Part shown: piece after piece, positions 59,605 to 64,000 of the stretch
How the letters are laid out: each line of letters starts with the position of its first letter
Position numbering within the stretch: the stretch's first letter is position 1
Source: CAZVPF01 sp964628195
GTDB taxonomy: Bacteria > Planctomycetota > Phycisphaerae > Sedimentisphaerales > Anaerohalosphaeraceae
Reading direction: 5' to 3'
NCBI GenBank assembly: GCA_964628195.1
Contig: CAZVPF010000004.1
Span: 1 to 64,000, forward strand
DNA: 64,000 nt
Position numbers and translations under genes: made by a program
The notes under the pieces: model-generated
What the model saw: the letters and a program-made list of their open reading frames with translations, nothing else
Told to the model about the DNA's origin: nothing
The model's database searches: none

Positions 59605-60639
59605 ATGGATGGACAAAGGGCAAAAATATTGCTGGTCGATGACGACCAGACGACTTGCGCGTTGATAAAACGTGTTTTCGCAAGAAATGACGAGCAATTG
59701 CGGTGCAAGGTGGAGGTTGTTCCAACGCTTAATTCGGCGATAGAGACACTTAGAAGCGAAGAGTATGACAATGTTTTGCTGGACCTGGGCCTGCCGGACA
59801 GCGGCGGGGCGGAGACGGTTCGTATGGTTCACGAAAACTGCCCCGATGTGCCTATTACGGTTATTACCGCCGAGAGGAGCGAGGAGACCGAGCTGCTTGC
59901 GAGGCGTTATGGGGCGACAACTTATATTGTGAAGGGGCATCAGCCATGGGAGCAGCTTGTGGGGGTCGTTCGTGATACAATTGAAAAGAGGTTTCGTGAG
60001 AGCGGTTTTGTAAAGGATTATTGCAGGTATAAAGCGGCGTTTGACCTGATTGAGTGTCCTATAGTATGCCTCGACGATGATTTGCATGTGCTTAACCTTA
60101 ACAGGGCGTGTCGAGAGATGTTTGAGATCGGCGAGCAAAGCTTTGCAGGCATGAAGCTTGGAGAGGTTTTCAACTGGGCGAAAGAGATAACCGTTGAGAA
60201 AGTAAAGGCAAAGTCCGGGTTCAGTGTAAGGTTAGACGCAGACGGGGCGGCGGCAGGAACGGGCTGTATGAGATTCAAGGCCGCTGAAGGAAAAGATATA
60301 GAAGGGGGCAGTATTTACATTTTTTACGGATCAATTGAAGGGCCGCGGCAAACCGGGGAACGGGGGATAAACGCAAAGGCGGGCAGGATAGCGGATATGC
60401 GTTCGAAGGTGGTGCGGCTGCCGGCGAAAAAGATTGACAGTTTCATGGACAGGCTGAGCGATGCGGCTAAATGCAGCGACGAGCATGAAATTGCAAACAG
60501 AATATACGAAATACGTCACAGCGGGCAGGGCGACAAGGCACTCGAGAACTTTCTTGTCAGCATTGTCACTGAAAAGCAGATATGTGAAATACGTGAAACA
60601 GTCGGCAGGTTGAGAGAAGGGATAGGTTATAGGGAATAG
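59605..60639 (+). CDS. Response regulator with REC and PAS-like domains
   Basis: 344 residues: an N-terminal receiver domain (about 5-125) with acidic pocket D12/D13, phospho-acceptor Asp60 (LLDLGLPDSGG), Thr88 and Lys110; then a PAS-like fold (about 145-240; YKAAFDLIECPIVCLDDDLHVLNLNRACREMF). The C-terminal 100 residues are helical and unassigned; no HTH or GGDEF. GGGGG precedes the ATG. Its last few codons (GIGYRE) are already part of the GGGATAGG-type repeat that fills the following intergenic region, so the end of the protein seems to have been altered by the repeat. Confidence 0.85.
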   Translation: MDGQRAKILLVDDDQTTCALIKRVFARNDEQLRCKVEVVPTLNSAIETLRSEEYDNVLLDLGLPDSGGAETVRMVHENCPDVPITVITAERSEETELLARRYGATTYIVKGHQPWEQLVGVVRDTIEKRFRESGFVKDYCRYKAAFDLIECPIVCLDDDLHVLNLNRACREMFEIGEQSFAGMKLGEVFNWAKEITVEKVKAKSGFSVRLDADGAAAGTGCMRFKAAEGKDIEGGSIYIFYGSIEGPRQTGERGINAKAGRIADMRSKVVRLPAKKIDSFMDRLSDAAKCSDEHEIANRIYEIRHSGQGDKALENFLVSIVTEKQICEIRETVGRLREGIGYRE

Positions 60640-60663
60640 GGGATAGGGGATAGGGGATAGGAA
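60624..60663. repeat. GGGGATAG tandem repeat (copy 1)
   Basis: Tandem units of GGGGATAG and relatives (ATAGGTTATAGGGAATAGG and three GGGATAGG). The start lies inside the response-regulator gene. The same block recurs at 60832-60862. Confidence 0.75.
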
Positions 60664-61156
60664 ACAGAACACAGAACATAGAAGAGAGGAATGAGGCAAC
60701 AGGAATGAGGGATTAGGCAATAGAGGGTGGGAAGTTATTGCGTTGAAAATATTATGCGGGGTGGGAGACGGGGGCGGTGTTTTTTGTTCTCGCGCAAAGC
60801 CGCCAAGCCGCTAAGGGCGATAATCAGGTTATAGGGAATAGGGGATAGGGGATAGGTTATAGGAAACAGAACACAGAATACAGGAATCAGGAAACAGAAA
60901 GGCGGGGGCGTTGGGGTGAAACATGTATGCGGGGTTTGGTGGTCCATATTCGACCCCTTTCGGGGTCGGGGGGTGTGTGGGCGTGCGTTGTCCACGGGTT
61001 TCGGTCGCTTCGCTCACTCGACCCGCGGCTATTACTGTTTTATCCCTACGGGATAAATAGTGGGTGGGGGGGCAGGAAACAGAACACAGAACATAGAACA
61101 TAGAACACAGGAAACAGGAATCAGGGATTAGGCACCAGGCGATAGAGGGTGGGAAG
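60640..61156. repeat. Repeat-rich intergenic region
   Basis: No gene. It contains GGGATAGG-type tandem repeats (60624-60663 and 60832-60862), AACAGAACACAGAACATAG-type repeats (60662-60680, 61077-61115), a GCGCAAAGCCGCCAAGCCGC motif (60794-60813), hairpins CGACCCC-TTTC-GGGGTCG (60951-60968) and TTTATCCC-TAC-GGGATAAA (61039-61057), and a CTTCGCTCACTCGAC element like common environmental REP sequences. A 26-bp direct repeat brackets most of it (60720-60745 and 61142-61167). Confidence 0.75.
60720..60745. repeat. 26-bp direct repeat, left copy
   Basis: Sequence from ATAGAGGGTGGGAAG to TTATTGCGTTG, identical to 61142-61167. The right copy includes the last 11 bases of the esterase gene, so the left copy looks like a displaced fragment of that gene's end. 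Confidence 0.8.
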
Positions 61157-61167
61157 TTATTGCGTTG
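61142..61167. repeat. 26-bp direct repeat, right copy
   Basis: Identical to 60720-60745; overlaps the 3' end of the esterase lipoprotein gene. The 396 bp between the copies hold REP-like hairpins and short tandem repeats. Confidence 0.8.
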
Positions 61168-62386
61168 GGGTGAGGACTTTTGAGCTTGCCGAGAAGCCGT
61201 TTTTGTCGCGGGCGTATATGTAGGCGGCGGTGACAGCGGCGGGGTGTTGGGCGATTATCAATTTGTTTTCGGTGTCGATTTTCGCTTCTCGGCGGAGCCA
61301 TTTTCTCTGGGGCCAGGGGGTGTGGTCATAGGTGTATATGAGCTCTGCGTGTGTGGGGGCTGTGTTATCGTATGCTGCCCAGAGGGTATCTTTAGCGGTT
61401 CCTGCGGCGGTTATTTTTATTAGCGGGGGTGTGTTTTTTGTAACGCGGTCGGCGAAGATGTAGGGTTCTGTAAGCTGCCAGCCGGCGGGGTGGCTGTGCC
61501 TTATATCGGGCTTGAAGCATAGTGTCGCGTGGTGGTCTGTAAGTTCGTATGAACTTGTGACCATTGGGGGCAGGAAGTGGCTGTCATCGATGCCGACGAT
61601 CCAGTAGATCGGCATTTTTGCTTTGTCGAGCCAGCTCGATCCGTCCCAATACTTCCGGCAGAGGTGAGATTGCAGGGGGGTCATTGTTTCATAGGCACGC
61701 TGGTAATGGTTGTTGGAGTTGTAAAGGAAGCCGCAGCCGTATATCGGCACGGCAAATGCGAAGCGGTGGTCCACGCCGACGACTATGGAAGAGATGATGC
61801 CGCCCCATGATATTCCTACGAGGCCGACGCGGTCGGGGTCTACCTGGGGCAGGGAGCGTATAAATGAATGTGCGAGCACAACGTCGGCGACTGCGTGGTA
61901 CATCCACTGCTGGTCGACGGGCTTATCGATGTCGGAAAAGATACCGACATGAAGCGGGCCTGACCACTGGTGGGTTTGCCTTTTTCCTTCGATTCGCGGT
62001 GCGGGCAGCTGGCCGCCCCAGTCCATAGCTATTGCCGCGTAGCCGCGTTGGTTCCAGAGCCTGACCCATTCGGCGAAAGCAGTGCCGCCGCCTCCGTGTG
62101 CGAGCACTACAGCGGGGACCTTTTGTCCGGGTTTTGTTTCGGGCAGGGCGTAATAGGCGAAGACGCGGGTGGGTTTGCCTTCGTATTCAAGGCCGGAGTA
62201 GAATATGGAGTTTACGCCGTCTTGCTTGAAACGCTGAGGGCCGGGGTAAGTTTTCGGCACGGAGAATATTTTGGTTTTGTCCCATGGCATTTGGGGGCTT
62301 AGTTTTGCCGTTGTTTTTTTGGCGGTTCCGCAGCCGGTGGAGATGATGGCGAGAGTCAATGCCAGGAGCAGAATTATTTTTCGCAT
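61157..62386 (-). CDS. Alpha/beta-hydrolase (acetyl-xylan-esterase-like) lipoprotein
   Basis: Exported lipoprotein of 409 residues: lipobox STGC, then an alpha/beta-hydrolase domain (about 60-320) with oxyanion loop HGGGG, nucleophile elbow GISWGG, and candidate Asp in VGIDDSH and His in RHSHPAG; a beta-rich C-terminal domain follows (about 320-405). The arrangement matches acetyl-xylan-esterase/dienelactone-hydrolase-like proteins common in planctomycetes. Its 3' end carries a 26-bp repeat copy. 28 bp downstream of a sulfatase gene in the same direction, so probably one unit for polysaccharide side-group removal. Confidence 0.82.
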   Translation of the reverse strand: MRKIILLLALTLAIISTGCGTAKKTTAKLSPQMPWDKTKIFSVPKTYPGPQRFKQDGVNSIFYSGLEYEGKPTRVFAYYALPETKPGQKVPAVVLAHGGGGTAFAEWVRLWNQRGYAAIAMDWGGQLPAPRIEGKRQTHQWSGPLHVGIFSDIDKPVDQQWMYHAVADVVLAHSFIRSLPQVDPDRVGLVGISWGGIISSIVVGVDHRFAFAVPIYGCGFLYNSNNHYQRAYETMTPLQSHLCRKYWDGSSWLDKAKMPIYWIVGIDDSHFLPPMVTSSYELTDHHATLCFKPDIRHSHPAGWQLTEPYIFADRVTKNTPPLIKITAAGTAKDTLWAAYDNTAPTHAELIYTYDHTPWPQRKWLRREAKIDTENKLIIAQHPAAVTAAYIYARDKNGFSASSKVLTPTQ

Positions 62387-62414
62387 GGAAATTTAACCTT
62401 TAAAAAGCCGGGCT

Positions 62415-64000
62415 TCAGTTATTTTTGCGTTCGAGGTCGACGTACCATACGCCGTGCTTTTTGCCGTCGTATTCCAGCCAGGCCTCGAGTTTTGCGGGTC
62501 CGGTTTGCAGCTTTATGCCGGGGAAGGTTATCTGGGGGTAGCCGGGCAGGAAGTTTTGTTTGAGTGTAGCTGCGGCGCATTTGAATATTACGACGGCTTG
62601 TGTTTCGAGGGGCTGTGCCATTCTTACAGTTATATCATAAGGGCCGGTGTGGCGGACGTTGACGAGCCAGTGGCCGAGGACGCCGGGGCCCTCGTAATGA
62701 TGAGTTCCTCGCCAGTCCTGTCTTGTCAGTGTGACGGGGTTTTCATGTTGTGTTCCTATGTATATGCGTGGCGGGTCGAAGCCTCTTTCTGCGGAGACTT
62801 CTTTGAACCACTGCTGGTATTCGCGTTTGAGCTGTTCGACGATATCGGGGTGTTCATGTGCTATGTTATTTTTTTCGCCGGGGTCGGCGGCGAGGTCGAA
62901 GAGCATGAATTGCGCCATTTGGGGGTTAAAGTCTTTCATGCCGGGATGGTTTGGCTGGACGAGTTTGTATCGGCCTTTTATTGCGGCAAATGCGCGGTAA
63001 AGCTCCGGCTGGTCTCCGCGGTGCCACTGGAAAAAGAGGGTGCGTTCGGGGAGGTTGCGGCGGCTGGCTTTTATGAGGGGCATGAGTGAGAGGCCGTCGA
63101 TTTTAGTTTTTGCCGGCGGAGCTATGCCGCAGGCGTCGAGGATGGTTGGCATGATGTCGATGTGGGCGGCTGGTTCGTTAATTTTGCGTGAGCCTTTGAA
63201 GCCTTTGGGCCATCGGATGAAGAATGGTACGCGGATGCCGTTTTCGAAAGTGCTGCCCTTTGCGCCTCGCAGGTCGGCAGAGTAGCGAGGTTTTTCTGCG
63301 CCCCAGAAGGTTGGGCCGTTGTCTGTCAGGAAAATGAATATGGTGTTTTCGGACAGGCCGAGTTTTTCAAGTGCTGTGCCGAGTCGCCTGAAGTTGTCGT
63401 CGATGTTTTCTATCATTCCGTAGGTGCGGGCGGTCGCGTCACACAGGCCCATATCGAGGTAGGGTTTGACGTATCGCTGGGGGACCTCGAGGGGGGTGTG
63501 CGGTGTGTTGGTGGCGAGGTAGACAAAGAAGGGGCGGTTTTTGTTTGCGGTTATGAATTCGACCGCCGCATCGGTGTAGACGTCCATGCAGTAGCCGTGC
63601 TTTTTGACTTGTTTTCCGTTGTGGGTAAAGACGGTGTTGAAGTATGTGTTGCCGGGCGGGTCGGAGGGCTGGCCTATGCCGCCGCCGTTGTGCATGAGCA
63701 CTTCGTCGAAGCCCTGGTCCTGGGGGCGGAGGGGGTAGTTGTCGCCGAGGTGCCACTTGCCGAACAGGGCGGAGGTATAGCCGTTTTTCTTCAGCATCTC
63801 GGGCAGCGTAACTTCTTCGTTGTACATCATGGCCCTGCCTATGAAGGTATCGACAACGCCGGTGCGGTAGTTGTACCTGCCTGTCATGAGGCCGGCCCTT
63901 GTAGGGGCGCAGACGGGGCAGACGTAGAACCTTGAGAACTCGACGGACTCTTTTGCGAAGGAATCGAGTGCGGGTGTTTTTATATATGGATTGCCGTGGC
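62415..64000 (-). CDS. Sulfatase, Cys-type (5' part cut by window edge)
   Basis: S1-family sulfatase; at least 527 residues are visible and the frame runs off the right edge. The active-site motif lies at the start of the visible part: VCAPTRAGLMTGR, with the formylglycine Cys in C-x-P-x-R, encoded near 63916-63930. An ATG at 63887 lies after this motif and is not the true start. Further landmarks: FGKWHLGDNYP, FLTDNGPTFWGA, and a C-terminal extra domain (about the last 110 residues) seen in arylsulfatase-A-type enzymes. Likely desulfates marine or mucin polysaccharides; next to the esterase lipoprotein. Confidence 0.9.
   Translation of the reverse strand, partial: HGNPYIKTPALDSFAKESVEFSRFYVCPVCAPTRAGLMTGRYNYRTGVVDTFIGRAMMYNEEVTLPEMLKKNGYTSALFGKWHLGDNYPLRPQDQGFDEVLMHNGGGIGQPSDPPGNTYFNTVFTHNGKQVKKHGYCMDVYTDAAVEFITANKNRPFFVYLATNTPHTPLEVPQRYVKPYLDMGLCDATARTYGMIENIDDNFRRLGTALEKLGLSENTIFIFLTDNGPTFWGAEKPRYSADLRGAKGSTFENGIRVPFFIRWPKGFKGSRKINEPAAHIDIMPTILDACGIAPPAKTKIDGLSLMPLIKASRRNLPERTLFFQWHRGDQPELYRAFAAIKGRYKLVQPNHPGMKDFNPQMAQFMLFDLAADPGEKNNIAHEHPDIVEQLKREYQQWFKEVSAERGFDPPRIYIGTQHENPVTLTRQDWRGTHHYEGPGVLGHWLVNVRHTGPYDITVRMAQPLETQAVVIFKCAAATLKQNFLPGYPQITFPGIKLQTGPAKLEAWLEYDGKKHGVWYVDLERKNN

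Noticed and set aside
60624..60900. CRISPR-like array
   Set aside because: Units are short, degenerate and directly tandem without unique spacers of constant length; no cas genes.

Overview
The window looks like chromosomal DNA from a heterotrophic planctomycete, most likely of the Phycisphaerae/Sedimentisphaerales type. The evidence is the gene mix: secreted LamG-like proteins with dockerin-like or PEP-CTERM tails, single pseudopilin genes with an FTLIEL methylation motif, four members of the sulfatase superfamily, a C10 protease with a dockerin-like tail, beta-helix proteins and many uroporphyrinogen-decarboxylase (URO-D) family proteins. No 16S rRNA or other taxonomic marker is present, so this placement is inference.

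Layout. (1) 0.2-21.1 kb is a clearly AT-richer carbohydrate locus. A GntR/LacI-type regulator and a sodium:solute symporter run leftward. Divergent from them, a long rightward operon encodes four URO-D family proteins, a GH36 alpha-galactosidase-like enzyme, a sialidase-like lipoprotein, a second paralogous GntR/LacI regulator with its own promoter and operator-like palindrome, three LamG-like secreted proteins, a pseudopilin, a LamG-sialidase-dockerin protein and an N-acetylneuraminate lyase. Together this reads as a sialoglycan scavenging system: release of terminal sugars outside the cell, Na+-coupled uptake, then aldol cleavage of sialic acid. The URO-D proteins suggest an extra, unexplained corrinoid-type or methyl-transfer step. 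(2) 21.2-35.1 kb is more GC-rich: GNAT, a BamD-like lipoprotein, a C10 protease, a TIM-barrel-like secreted protein, a DUF4114/PEP-CTERM protein, then a short leader-peptide/attenuator unit, a SAM methyltransferase, a second GNAT, ileS, and a GH141-like beta-helix protein. (3) 35.6-41.2 kb: a giant beta-helix dockerin protein, a Tat lipoprotein sulfatase and a coupled unknown gene. (4) 41.5-46.6 kb: a copper/redox cluster (small lipoprotein, TolC-like lipoprotein, multicopper oxidase, ferric-reductase-like flavoprotein, CuA cupredoxin), followed by an integrase remnant beside tRNA-Val. (5) 47.2-57.7 kb, leftward: pseudopilin, SDR, and an operon of a spermidine-synthase-like membrane protein with two sulfatase-fold proteins that have Thr in place of the formylglycine Cys, then a PEP-CTERM protein and a dockerin protein. 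(6) 58.1-64.0 kb: rodA, a response regulator, a repeat-rich intergenic region, an esterase lipoprotein and a Cys-type sulfatase cut by the right edge.

Most starts were re-chosen from Shine-Dalgarno spacing or promoter position rather than the longest open frame. The most interesting items are the URO-D/sialic-acid locus with two paralogous regulators, and the 28.45-28.71 kb leader peptide with mutually exclusive terminator and antiterminator stems.
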